Source: Limnephilus marmoratus
Taxonomy: Eukaryota; Arthropoda; Insecta; Trichoptera; Limnephilidae
Reading direction: 5' to 3'
Length of the DNA stretch: 64,000 nt
Assembly: GCA_917880885.1 (NCBI GenBank)
Contig: OU862912.1
Span: 46,611,117 to 46,675,116, forward strand
Shown here: piece after piece, positions 36,260 to 47,639 of the stretch
How the letters are laid out: each line of letters begins with the position of its first letter
Numbering within the stretch: position 1 is the first letter of the stretch
The notes under the pieces: generated by a model
Database searches by the model: none
Told to the model about the DNA's origin: nothing
The model's input: only the letters and a program-made list of their open reading frames with translations
Program-made: the position numbers and the translations under genes

Positions 36260-36418
36260 ATTCAAAGGGGTAAAGTCAGAATAATATTTTTAGTGAAAAA
36301 TGGAGTGTTGTTCTACAGTGGATCAGTGGATCACCTTACACAGTGGATCATGATCCACTGTGTACTACTGCTGCCGGATTTGTGCTGATTGTTTGTTTTT
36401 TGTTTTATAGGATGCTTC

Positions 36419-36986
36419 GGAAAGGGATAAAGTAAATAAAAATAGGCAAACATACGCAGATCGCCTGAACCCTGAAGCCCTGGCTTCAGATAACACTACA
36501 AATCAGTAACAGGATTCTAATCAAGTTGAAATATCAACGGCTGTCTTACCGTCCCTATCGGACTGCACGAATCTTAGCAATTTGTTTTCAGATGAAATAA
36601 TTAGAACCCCTGATCAATTTAGAGCGCCACTGAAAGCTGGACCGAGAACCACAAAAAGAAAACCAAGAAGACTGGGGAAAAGTATGATCGTGACAGATAC
36701 TCCGGAAAAAGATGAAATTATACGGATTAAAAAAGCGACCGAAACAAAAAAAAAAACAAAAATAAAAAAGGTAAAGCGACAAGTTTTACAAAGCGATTCT
36801 GAAGATGACTCTGAAATAGTATATCAAGACATCTCTGATAACATGGACTGGTTTATAAAAGACGAAGTGGAAAATGAGGAAAACATTCTGACCGAAGACA
36901 TTTTACAAAAACATGGATCTCTAGCACGTAAACCAAAAGAAGTGAATTTGTTCTTGTGCTATTTAGAAAAAGAAGCAAAATCTTGA
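36419..36986 (+). pseudogene. Pogo-like transposase C-terminal fragment
   Basis: A 134-codon frame (36582-36986) reads TPDQFRAPLKAGPRTTKRK, then GKSMIVTDTPEKDEI, then Lys-rich and Asp/Ser-rich stretches. KAGPR...GKS.I.TDTPEK is the conserved tail that follows the DDE domain in pogo/jerky-type transposases. A TTTTATAG splice-acceptor-like site precedes 36411, and an upstream in-frame stop near 36508 shows damage. The DNA-binding and catalytic domains are absent, so this element needed a partner to move. Confidence 0.65.
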
Positions 36987-37584
36987 TTATGAAGGGAAAG
37001 TATTACATACTATGAATGTCAAAAAGAGGTATTAGTTTTCTGCGGTTAAAAATACGCTCCCAGCAGAACGCCAGATGTACAAGACTTATCTTTTGTGAAA
37101 GACCAAAGAACATGACATTAAGTTAATTTTGCCTACACCAGTCATATGTGGTACATCCAAATGACCATCATTATATCAATTTTCTGTTAATTTGTCCCTC
37201 TTAAACCTGCACTAAGTTTGATTTTAAACCTGCACTGAGTTTTGATTTTTAAATTATTGTTTTCGTTCTCTTTTTTCTTTTTAAAACTAGTATTTTTACA
37301 TGGGCTATTTTGATTGTTCTTCACTTTCAATAATAAAAACTGCTTTATTTCTGGTATTTATTTTTTATTTAAAAGAAATCCCATCCTTGATCCACTGTTA
37401 AATATAGGTTGATCCATTGTGTACCACCAAGTTCCGCAGTGGATCATTTTCCCTCATCGCAAATAAGTACACATTACTTTCCTCCCCATTTAAAGACGGA
37501 GTTTAAACTATTGCACTTTACAAGAATGATAAACAATGAACCATTGTGAAAGTTTTCATTACAATGCCTCAACTGGTGTTGAAG

Positions 37585-38140
37585 TTATTTTTTATTTTTT
37601 TTATTAGTTTTTATATACATATACATGTAATATAATCATGAGTAATTGCATTTTCAGGTTACAATCGGATTAAACTCAAATCATTAAATACTAACATGCA
37701 ACATTGATTAGAAACAGTATAAACATATATATGTATATAATATATAACCTTTACAAGAGTGTAACTACTCGTGTGTAAAGGGAAGAGAAAATATATATAT
37801 ATATATTTTTTAATTAAAAAAATTAAATTAATTAAAATAAAAATTATAACACATACATTATATTTACGTACTCACATAAATCAAATGTGTAAAAAAAAAT
37901 AAATAATATAAAAAATAAAAAAATAATTATATAAAATATATTTTCGAAAAAGTATTGTTAATTTAAGGTTAATGCGGTTCTAAGTGGCTAAATTATTTAA
38001 GATATTATTGTTTAATTTATTTTTGAATTTATTGTAGTCAGGTTCTAATCTCAGCTCTATTGCTAGTTGATTAAACCACACCACTCCATTGTACGTGTAG
38101 TAGTGTTGTGCAAAACTGGTATGCATTATATGTCTCAAAA
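37585..38140 (-). pseudogene. LINE 3' end with ORF2 C-terminus, reverse
   Basis: The minus strand near 38110-37985 reads YYTYNGVVWFNQLAIELRLE, then PDYNKFKNKLNNNIL, a typical jockey/CR1 ORF2 ending. The long AT-rich 3' region follows toward 37585. It is inserted close to the right end of the pogo-like element. Confidence 0.65.
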
Positions 38141-38173
38141 AAAAAGTGATCCACTGTTGACCAGGTCACCCTA

Positions 38174-38938
38174 AACATATTTAAGTAAGATTATAAAAAA
38201 AATAGAAAATTTGTAGAAACGTTTCCAATAACTCGCAAATTGCCAAGGTTGCCTTGAAAATAAACACAAATAAGTAAGGTAGCTGTTATTTATGTACATA
38301 AATACACATACATACGTACATGCCCACATATATACATATAGATACTTAAAAAAACATGTATTTATGCGTACCCACACATAGATGTATATTCATATATATA
38401 TATACATATATAAATTCACATATACATACATATACATACACATACATATATACATACACTTACATGCTTTTAAAGTTACAAGCTCTCAGCGGCAGGATCA
38501 TAAACAATTCATAGATCAGATTATTAAATATGTAATAATAAAAAATACCCATCGAAATTAACTCGTATATTTTCGGTTTGTGATGTTTTGACATGCCCAG
38601 TCGTAAAAATAATAGTCCATACGTGCCGTACGTGGTGATCTTAAAGAATGAATCGGCAATATTTTCACATGCTCGAATTGAGAATTGTTCGGAGTACAAT
38701 AATGCCGGACTGGATTAAGCCACTTAAGTATTCTTCGATCACGATTTCCACCAAATCCATGGAAGGAAGCTCACATCCGAAACACGAGAGAAACCGAGCG
38801 GCAAGAGTAAGATGTGCCGTGCACGTACACCAGGGTGGATCGAAAAGGCTTTTTACAAATTCGGGTAACTACCAATCAAGTGAGATCACTCAGGATTGGA
38901 TATCTGAAGCTGATTTGATGGGGTTTCATTTCCAGCAA
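38174..38938. other. TACATA-rich tract and no gene
   Basis: 38290-38465 is low-complexity, dominated by CATACATATACATA units. GCTCTCAGCGGCAGG…AATTCATAG at 38477 repeats a block at 34066 on the other side of the pogo-like element. No gene recognised. Confidence 0.55.
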
Positions 38939-39330
38939 TTTTTTTTTACATTAGTCCGCACAGGAGAGCTTGAGGAATATAATTCCCCTCAGACCTTTGG
39001 GGATACTGTGTGGTGGTTCTTTTGAGGAAAGGAAGGAGATGAAGAAATTAAGTGGGTAAGAATCTGGGGGTCAGTGTCTTAGAAGTGACGTATGAATCCA
39101 TCCCTCCCACTGCGGTGGAAGGCGATGTTTCGAGAGAGTCCTGCTGGAGAGGTAAAAATGTGTCTCTCCCGATCCGGCCTGCCATGCAGCTAGTGGGCAG
39201 AGGCATTTACGGCCAAGAACCGGAAAAATCTCGACCACGAACCAAACGTAGCGAAACACTTGGGATGACATATGGCGGTGGAGTTGGTTATCCAATCGAG
39301 GGTTCCTAGGGTGACGGTTAAAATTGTTGC
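38939..39330 (-). repeat. Repeat B copy, reverse
   Basis: Poly-T at 38939, LINE-A-type tail (CCCCTCAGACCTTTGGGGAT, ACTGTGTGG), then CCCACTGCGGTGGAAGGCGA, GCCTGCCATGCAGC and TATCCAATCGAGGGTTCC. The whole unit is present with local deletions. Confidence 0.8.
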
Positions 39331-40599
39331 TTTCCCAAAAGGAATATGTCCAAGCAAGCATTTGGCACAAAATATATTATTTACAGCACTGAAAGCAAGT
39401 CACAAGCTTACTTAAACCAAGCAAAATTTTAAAACCACCACATTAAAAGCGCTGGGCTTTTGAAACCAACTTGAAAAGTACATCTAGCATAATATGTGCA
39501 GACTTTCGTTTTTTTTTACAATGCGAAAATTATTTAGCACACAATTTAAAATGTAAACACACTAAAGATGACAACCATTTAAAAAAATTACACGTGTAAT
39601 TTCACGCTTGTAATTTTAAAATGAGAAAATTTCTTTCACGTGCTAAAATTTCCCCTGTCCAGGGTTTTAAATATAGTGTCCTCAGCGTGTACAGTCGTAT
39701 CTTCTCCAAGCTTAAACTTTCTAATAAAAGTATGTTTATCTGAAGTAACATGCCAGGGAAGTATTTTTTCAGTTTGTAAATAATAAAATTAGTTAGAGCC
39801 TAAGAAATCGATAAAATTGTACAGCGCCCTTGAGGAGATTTTTCACAAAAACGATGGTCTACAAATTATCCAATTATTATAATTATTATCTTAGAATGGT
39901 CAAACAAAAAAATATGATTTTGGAAACATTGGCAGGGGATCAAAAGCAATATTGAATATTTCTTTACGAAATTAACATTTTATCGTGCTTATTCGAAAAA
40001 TTATTCGAATTAACTTTTGAGACCCATAGCCCTGATTCGAAAAAAGCTCCGACGGCCCACCCTAACGGGCACGTACAGGCCTTATTAATTCGTTGTCTAT
40101 ACGTATCGGATAAAATGGTGCATCAACCGCAGACGCACAATTTAAAGTACCAATACGGGTAAAACGTGAATTCGGAATATTATTATAATTTGCGGTCGGA
40201 ATGGAAGAGGTGAGCCGACAAAGAAACGAAACAACCGGCCGAAGGTGACTCACTCCGGCTGGTCTATGTGAGAATGAAGGATATCGGATATCTCCAACGA
40301 GAGTGTCTCTATGATTCGACCAGCGAAAGGGCAGATATTTCTTCTTCCAGTTTTTCCACAAATAATACGTATTTTCACAACGTTATTAATTTAATTTTAA
40401 TATATGAAGAAAAGGGATAATGAAAATATGAAATATAAATTATCTGAGTATTAAAAGCATCGTACCGATAAATCTGTTATAATCTCGTTAAAACAAAAAA
40501 TAATTCTGCAAGCATCCCTAGAACTCCATCAAAAGAAAATTTTCATCAAAACAAAATTATTATAAAACTCCGCTCAAAAAAATGCTCTACTCAAACGAA
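39331..40599. other. No gene recognised
   Basis: Nothing identified. A GC-richer stretch at 40050-40350 has an open frame of 99 codons (minus) with no known motif. CGCCCTTGAGGAGATTTTTC at 39828 matches, inverted, GATTTTTCACAAAAACGGCG-like sequence near 4575-4605. Confidence 0.45.
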
Positions 40600-40990
40600 A
40601 AATTAACAGCCCAAAATTAAATATATCTTTCGGCCAGAGAAACCGTAAATTCCATACGACAAAAATATATAATGCCCTTCCAAATTAAATTAAAAACACC
40701 GTGGAGATAAACATGTTTAAAAACGACTTCAAAATATGGATAAGTAAACATGAAGATGAGGAAATCATTAAAATTTTGAAATAACACTAACACAACGCAG
40801 CCAACAAACATGAAGATATGGAAATCAACGTGCATGAAGATGAGGAAATTGACATAGTCAACAAACAAAAAAGTGGGGAAATAATTATGCAATGCCTATA
40901 CAACTACGTAGAGTCAAGCTCTGTGGGGAGAACTGTGACTACACTACCTACTTTACTTTGTACTTTTTAAATAGTCATTAATAAAAAATA
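40600..40990 (+). pseudogene. LINE ORF2 C-terminal fragment
   Basis: The plus strand reads ISFGQRNRKFHTTKIYNALP, one stop, then IKNTVEINMFKNDFKIWISK and HEDEEIIKILK-stop. This is the closing motif of a jockey/CR1-group ORF2 (F..RSR.....K.YN.LP; FK...K.WL). GAAGATGAGGAAAT-like units repeat just beyond the stop. The A-rich end is at about 40980-41000. Confidence 0.6.
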
Positions 40991-40999
40991 AAAATAAAA

Positions 41000-41970
41000 A
41001 AGAAGACCTTTTTCTTTTAAACGTCACAAATAACAGAAAAATATAATACAACGGGGCTCATAAGTGGGTAAAAAGGAAAAGTAAAAAGGTTTCTTAAAAA
41101 TTGTATAATGTTGTAAAAATTGTATGCTCTCCCATGATGTTTTTTTTTTATTTATTTTAATTGAGTTAGTACGTATTACATGATTCATACAGTATATCAT
41201 AATTGAAGCCACAGTGACCCAATTTTAGTATTAACTGATTTCAAAGGATCTTTGAAATAGTGAAAACTAAAATTGGACCACCATGGCTTCATAGATATGA
41301 CAAAATATATAATAAATGATGTTTTCGTTGATTACGAATATTTGTGGGTTGGGCCTCTCTTCAGCGCCTCAATTGTGATGACAACAGTTTATTGTATGCT
41401 AATAGGTAATGCGGATTATGAGGAAGACGTAATTTTTATTTTAAAAAATATAATTTAAAAAAACTGTTTTTTAAGATACTTATTTAATTTAACACACAGT
41501 TGATTGTTCATTTCGATTAGAAAATAATGAAGGGTTTCCCCTCTGCCATTCGCATTTTAAAATGCATTTCAATTACTTTTTATCTTTGCGTGAAGGCAAA
41601 CCTAATCTCTTGTTAAAACGCGTATACCCACTCTTTGGGACCAGACGAATGTTGTCTGATATGAAGGAAATGTAGTAAATCTGTCAAAAGATATCAAGTG
41701 ACATTGTCTGATAACAAAATAATGACCATGTATTTTAAAACCTCAAAGAAGCGGACAGTGCCTGCGGCGGAGAACCCTATATCGACAATCAAAACGTGTT
41801 CAGTTAAAATGTCGTAGGTTATATCATTCGTTATAAAACATCTTCTTGTTTTAAAAGTTTTAATATAGTTGAACAAATTACAAAATGCGTTACTTTCGCC
41901 AAAAGATATTAAAAAATCTTTGCTTTCGAAATATCTTTGCTTTCGCCAAATAGATCACAGCTATTACTAT
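41000..41970. other. No gene recognised
   Basis: AT-rich. A TTTATTTATTTTAATTG stretch at 41146 may be another LINE 3' tail in reverse. Confidence 0.45.
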
Positions 41971-43531
41971 TAGACATGGGCAAAATTGAATGACCGAATT
42001 AAATGAATAAATTCAATCTTGTGACACACTTGATCTGATTCTCAATTTCAAAAGGAATTGATTCTTCATTCCTTACCTTTGGCCTTGTATCGTACGATTT
42101 TTAACGGCAACATAAATGTTTAATTTCCATTTATTTTACTGTTAAATTATTTCAATGAATAATGTGTTCCGTAAACGATTTAAATATTATAATGTTTCAT
42201 AGGTATTTTTAAAATATATTAAATACTGTATTTAAATATTATTCAATGGGCGGCGCGCCGCGAAGTTGTCGACGGTATTGTGAACGACTCGTATCCCGCT
42301 ATCGCCGGCCGCCGTTCTAAAAACCCGTAAATCAAAACGCGGCCGCGATTCAGCCGAATTGTCCGAGCGTCCCTTTCACGCAAGGAATTAATCATTTGTC
42401 GTAGTCAATGTCCTGAGATTGTCCTAAGGTCCCCGCGCGTCCCGTCCCGTCCGCGTCCCAGGTACTCGTAGCTAGTCTGTCGCTATCGGAAATTGTCCGA
42501 AGCGTTTTATTCAGGAATTAAAACTAAAAGTCTTTTTCACTTGTGACGTTGTTGTCTCTAGTTAACCTCAGACTTAGAAATGACGTCAGATGTCATCGTC
42601 TTACATCGCCATCGATTCACGTCAATCTCGGCTCGAGTGTATCCGAAACGCAGCTCCTCGTGAGTCTCTGCGGGGTAAGACACAAGACACTAGTCAAAAG
42701 TGACTAATTCATTGCTCAGTGCCGGCCCTTAATCCGTCCGAGCGCAGCGGTTGACCAATTCCTCGGCGGGCCAAGCCTTCAATTTCATTACATAGTTAGC
42801 CGAAAACTTTCGACATTGAATCCGAACATCGCGGCATCGGCTAGAAAATTGAGAAGCAAAAATTGTGCACTTGTAATCGTTTTTTTGGCACGTATGAAAG
42901 ATATTGGAATACAAGTACCTACCTACTTTTAGACGTGGATCTTGGGTAGATGTAATATGTAAATTTGCATATATTATAAGGCCGATCAGCTGTTGTCAGC
43001 TGTCATAAAATACTTTTAAGTTTAATAAATAAAATAAGTAAAACTTTAGGGGTGAAACAAAAAACTGTTTAATTTAAAGATTTAATTGCTAGCTATAAAT
43101 ACATTTTACATACGAAAAATAACGATACTAAAAAAAGACAAACATATACATCTAAGTATAGGATTTAGATAATGAGATAGAATAATCGGTCCTCTCTTTG
43201 TGTGGTGCTTCGTAGCCTCCCCACTTATTGTGATTTGAAATGAAACGAAAAAGCGACACTAAAAAGAGACAAACATATTAATCTATAGGTTTTAGCCTGC
43301 GAGGTAGTGAGATAGAATAATCGGTCTCCTCTTTGTGCGGTGCTTGGTAGCCTATCAGTCTCCTCTTTGTGCGGTGCTGCGGTGTTTCGTAGTCTCCCCA
43401 TTCACTCTAGTGTTTTTTTTTTTTTTTTGGAATTAATTGAATTAAAGGAATGAATAGAAGGAATCAATTCAAAAGGCCGGGGGAATTAGACGGGATCTAT
43501 TCACTCCTGGGAATCATTTTGCCCACGTCTA
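41971..43531. mobile_element. hAT-like non-autonomous element with GC-rich interior, 8-bp TSD
   Basis: The ends are TAGACATGGGCAAAAT and ATTTTGCCCACGTCTA, inverted with one mismatch. ATTACTAT flanks both sides (41963-41970 and 43532-43539). The interior 42245-42780 is strikingly GC-rich (GGCGGCGCGCCGCG, GCGGCCGCG, CCCGTCCCGTCCGCGTCC) for this AT-rich window. 43100-43420 holds imperfect tandem units (GAGATAGAATAATCGGTC…CTCTTTGTGCGGTGCTT). No transposase was seen. Confidence 0.85.
43100..43420. repeat. Imperfect tandem repeats inside the hAT-like element
   Basis: A unit of about 130-140 bp (AAGACAAACATATACATCTA … GTAGCCTCCCCAC) occurs at 43130-43235 and 43264-43350. A shorter part (CTCCTCTTTGTGCGGTGCT) occurs a third time at 43358-43400. 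A related, diverged piece lies at 47310-47405. Confidence 0.75.
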
Positions 43532-43639
43532 ATTACTATAGACAAAATGAACACGCAATGTAACGGAAGTCTTCAGCTGCTGAGAGCTACTATATTGTAA
43601 CCTCTCTTTCAGTGACATACAACTTTTATGAGAAAACAC

Positions 43640-44285
43640 TCTGTCTTTATCAAATTTGAATGCACGGGGGCTCCATCCAAGCCCGAGTCAAGTTAGCCTC
43701 ACAGAAGCTGGGCGTGCTGCACAGGGCCCGCAAATACTTTAATAGTAAATATCTGCTGATTTGTACAAATCACAAGTGAGCTGCACTGTTGAATTTGGCA
43801 GCCAACTATGGTCTAGAGCCCCAAAACACCTGAAAAAAGCCTTGACTCTGTGCAGAAATGGGCGGTCCGTTTGATAGATTCACCCATGTAACTTAACAAG
43901 CGGATTGTAATCTTTAGATCACATGTGTCAAATTATGGGTACAGTTGTGCTGTATTTGTTCTACCGTATTACAATAGAAGATGCTTATATAGATAGTTTC
44001 ATTAGTTAAACAAGCCAAACACGCGCCCAATATAAGTACACGATTGACATTTATCATGTGAGAACGGATCGTTTCTAAGACTCTAAGTTTCTAAGAAGTT
44101 CTTGAGGTCAGCTGTAGAGTGATTTTCCAACCTCTGTTTTTTATCCCTCCTACAACAATGGGTCTCTTCAAGACCCATGTTTACTCCTTCCTCTCCTCAA
44201 AAAGACCCTCCACACAGCATCTTCAAAGATTACATAGGCCCTGAGGAAAATAATTTCCCTTAGTGGAGTTAACGTAAAAAGAAAA
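43640..44285 (+). pseudogene. LINE-A 3' fragment
   Basis: RT thumb remnants (GTCAAGTTAGCCTCACAGAA, GGGCCCGCAAATACTTTAAT), then the C-terminus (CACGCGCCCAATATAAGTAC, ACAATGGGTCTCTTCAAGAC) and shared tail (GACCCTCCACACAGCATC). Many frame breaks. Confidence 0.8.
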
Positions 44286-45480
44286 GTTAATTGTAATTAG
44301 GAAAAAAGAAAGCGACCCGAAAAATTGCATAGAGTGTATATACTCGCAATATCGTCATTGTGAGACACAACCCTTAATGGTTTAGCTAGGTTTGGTCACT
44401 ATAATTAGCAATAGCCGGGTTACTTATGAACTTTCTTCTTCCCTTTCTCATGTTCCTTCACCTAATCCTTCAAGCCCACAATATTTTCAGAAAAGGAGTT
44501 GATAGAGTTCCACCAATTTCGAGCTGATGGGAAACTTGGACGATGCCATCTAAAAAAGGTTAGGTAAAATGCACTTTGGGTTCATGGGTGTACGCCTACG
44601 TTCTCTCTACAATGGCGTACTTGTAAACATAAAAATATAACATAGGAACGTAAAAAAAATACACAAATGTATCAAAATATCAGATTTTGTTCAGAGAAAA
44701 CTATCCAAAGATCGCAACATTTACAAACGAGTTTGTAGTCAACTTATTATTACGTTTTTATTTTGGCTCTTGAGTTCGAAGTCCTATGTAAATGTCACGG
44801 GAAATAAAAAGAGGAGTGGAAAACGAAAGGAAATAAGTCGTAACTAAATTAAATATTTAAGTCAAAACGAAAAGAAGACAAATTATCAGATTTATTAAAA
44901 AGCGGCAAGTTTTACAAGCTAGGAATTTTATGATTGTCACGTGAAATATCATTAACATCCAATTAATACTTATGATCGTGTTAGCGCTATAAAATTAAAT
45001 CAAATCATACATAGGTGTCATAAAAGAAATGACCTACCTGCTGGGTAATCTATGGCGGGTTTATCTTGAATTTGATCATTTATGAATATTGATTTATTTT
45101 ACTTTTACGGTTACTTTATGGCTGTATTATGAATATTGATTTATTTTACTTAAGGTTAAGCAGTACATATTTTACGCTTACCTACTTTGTTAATATTTAC
45201 ATAAAAATAAACTTCACGAAATAATAATTTTAAGTATATATAACTGAATAGTAGGTTGACATGTTGTTCTTGTATTATTTTGTATTTATAATACTTATAT
45301 AGTGCAATTGCATAGCGTGGGTTGACTAGATGATCATTTGGGGAAGTGTGTAAAAGGGTTTAGTTTTTCCTGTGGGGAAAATTTAACCCGGACATTTAAA
45401 TCTGGTGCGTATAAAAAAAATAACAATAAGTTTAAGTTTACAAATTTCTAATTGATTGCATATTTCTAATCTTGTAAACT
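44286..45480. other. No gene recognised
   Basis: AT-rich. TATGAATATTGATTTATTTT occurs twice (45083 and 45129), a small tandem duplication. Nothing else identified. Confidence 0.5.
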
Positions 45481-45483
45481 ACT

Positions 45484-45640
45484 TTCCAAATGATGTTTAT
45501 TTATTTATTTATCTATTAGTAAGGGACAAACAGCTTATACATAAAACATAAAGATAAAAATATACATTGTTAAATCGAGTCAAGCCAAAAAAGTCTCCTA
45601 TGTTAAAGTTGATTTTAGATAGAGTTTTATTACATATTAA
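45484..45640 (-). repeat. Possible LINE 3' tail, reverse
   Basis: TTTATTTATTTATCTATTAG then AAGGGACAAACAGC. The reverse TAAA-rich tail suggests a LINE end, but no coding remnant is visible. Confidence 0.35.
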
Positions 45641-45884
45641 AATTAATTTGAGGTGAGGAGGAGAGGAAGGGGAATAAAGGAGGAGGATAGGAGATGCTCC
45701 GGATACTTTTCACACTCGTATTAATTTTCGATCGTACGTGTTACTTCCAATCGATATTTCTGTAGTGTATGGCTAAAAATGTCTATATTTTGAAATTTTG
45801 TGTTATATTGCGCACATATACGGGGAATTGTTGAATTTTTTCTAATGTTAGTTCTACATGTAGGCAAATGAAACAAATGGGATT

Positions 45885-46560
45885 GCCGAGTTCACAGGAG
45901 GTCAAGGGATTTTTTCCCTCTGGGCCTAGGCCTAGCCCTTGGGTATGCTGTGTGGCGGGTCTTATTAGGGAAATAAAGGAGAGGAAGTTCTGGGAACGAA
46001 AAAAATTGCGAGTGCAGTTTACACGCGGTAGAAGTGAAGCTTTACAAAAACAATCTCAACCAATACTTGAAAAGTGAGGTTATAATCAAAGCGATCAATG
46101 AGCGCAGACCAGCGTAATTTCCGTTACATTTCTCAACCAACAGGAGTCTTTAAAAGTGACATCATAATCAAAGCGGTCAATGAGCGCAGTTGATGCGTTG
46201 TAGGTGTAGTAATCGTCATTTCCGTTTCATCCAAAATCCAAACAGCGGGACTATAGAAGTTTCACTTCAAAAGGTACGAGGGGTGGGTAGGAATCTGAGG
46301 GTCATTGTGTCCAGGAGTGACTAATGAATCTATCCCTCACAGTACGGCTGGAAAGGTCTAGGTTAGGTCTCCCTCAACATTCTCTCCCGCCACGCAGAAG
46401 GTGTGCAAACGCATTCTTCGCCAAGAAATAAACAATCCTCATCCCATGAACCCGGGCACCCCTGCTAAGTCACCAAGCGTAGCGAACCACTTGAGGTGAT
46501 CTACAGCAGGGGTGTTGGTTATTCAATAAATGGTTCTAGGGGCTACAAGACCGATACCTG
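45885..46560 (-). repeat. Repeat B copy, reverse, split by an insertion
   Basis: The tail part (TGCTGTGTGGCGGGTC, GAGGAAGTTCTGGGAAC) ends near 46008. Family sequence resumes near 46270 (GGGGTGGGTAGGAATCTG) and runs to GGGGTGTTGGTTATTCAATA. The intervening 260 bp is foreign and holds two copies of ATAATCAAAGCG.TCAATG (46083 and 46162). Confidence 0.75.
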
Positions 46561-47309
46561 CCACCCTAGTTGATTAAGCATTTATTTTACGGGGAATATA
46601 TTTATTCTTATCTTTATTATAAGAGTAAAACATTTGATAACGAACTACTGAACAAAATGGGAACCAGTGTAAATACTATTTCGTTAAAACTTAAAAATAA
46701 AACCACAACACTCATAAATAAAGCTGAATAAATACCGCTTTCACGAAAATAAACTTCAAACTGAATTTCCCTTGGGACAGATTTTTTAAACGTAACGTCC
46801 GCGAGTTCCTATGAATGTGAAACATTTCAGACTGAGATTTTTAATATTCCAAAGCTTGTGATTAAACCGGTTCATTAAAAATCCCACAAAGCTCACAGCT
46901 TGCACAGGACGTGAAAAATGAAAGGAAAAAAGAAATTGATGTTATTCTATAAATGCTGGCCGCGGTCCAGAGATATGAGAGCGGTCTGTTTGACAAGCCG
47001 GACAAAAAAGCAAACACCCGACTTCAGTAATCACAAAAAACGCGTGTGAAATGAGCAACTGAATGAAAAGATACTTTCTGTCTATATGTATAACGTTATA
47101 AACATGTGTGTGTGTTGTAAAATTTTGCTTACAGCCCGTTTGTAATTGTGTTAATTTATTATTTTAGGAAAATTATCTCTACAACTCGAAGTAAAAACCA
47201 ACCATCTTCCAGAGATATCGGGAAACTTCAGATGCATTTGAGCCTTAGAGAAAAGGGTCGTTTCATTTCAAGTTTTATTGCAGAAAAAACTTCTTTAGCA
47301 CCGTTGTGA
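46561..47309. other. No gene recognised
   Basis: AT-rich, no features identified. Confidence 0.5.
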
Positions 47310-47405
47310 TTTGAAACTCGATGAAATGGAAACGAGCGACAGTAAAAATAGTCAAACACATACATCTATAGGATATTTGGACTGTGAGAGAATGAGATAG
47401 TAATA
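47310..47405. repeat. Diverged copy of the hAT-like element's internal repeat
   Basis: TGTGATTTGAAACTCGATGA, GAAACGAGCGACAGTAAAAA, CATACATCTATAGGA and GAGAGAATGAGATAG follow the order of 43230-43320. Confidence 0.55.
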
Positions 47406-47465
47406 AAATATGTATTTTATTCACGGGTACTCGGTTCAAATGTAATACGATAAATCTTCAGTCCC

Positions 47466-47540
47466 ACGCAAGTCCCCTTTAGTGTAGTGGTATAAAGTGC
47501 CTTACGAACCTTTGCAGAGATTCAGCAGACCAAGGATCTA
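47466..47540 (+). repeat. tRNA-like (SINE-head-like) sequence
   Basis: TTTAGTGTAGTGGTATAAAG resembles an A box and CAAGGATCTAATTCTAC a decayed B box about 50 bp later. The intervening length fits a tRNA-derived SINE head, but acceptor-stem pairing is poor. Not a functional tRNA. Confidence 0.35.
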
Positions 47541-47639
47541 ATTCTACAAAATCTAAAAAAAGGAAAAAAATGTAAAATCAATATCCAATCGTCAAACCAC
47601 CCCAAAATGAACAGTCAAAAGAAAACACAAAAGAAAGCG

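Larger units (their letters stand above)
34359..38171 (+). mobile_element. Pogo-like DNA transposon with TA TSD and nested insertions
   Basis: The ends are GGGTGACCTGGTC (left) and GACCAGGTCACCC (right), perfect inverted repeats extending to GTGGATC with one change. TA flanks both sides (34357-34358 and 38172-38173), as for the Tc1/mariner/pogo superfamily. CAGTGGATCA-type motifs recur at both ends and at 36312-36360 and 37385-37445. It contains a transposase C-terminal fragment (36582-36986), an inserted DNA element (34685-36259) and a LINE 3' end (37585-38140). The DDE catalytic part is missing. Confidence 0.88.

Noticed and set aside
36588..36782. Minus-strand frame rich in Phe/Tyr/Ser
   Set aside because: It is the antisense shadow of the Lys-rich pogo-like transposase tail.
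42729..42914. Short minus-strand frame at the edge of the GC-rich block
   Set aside because: 61 codons with no motif; kept only as part of the note on possible captured sequence.
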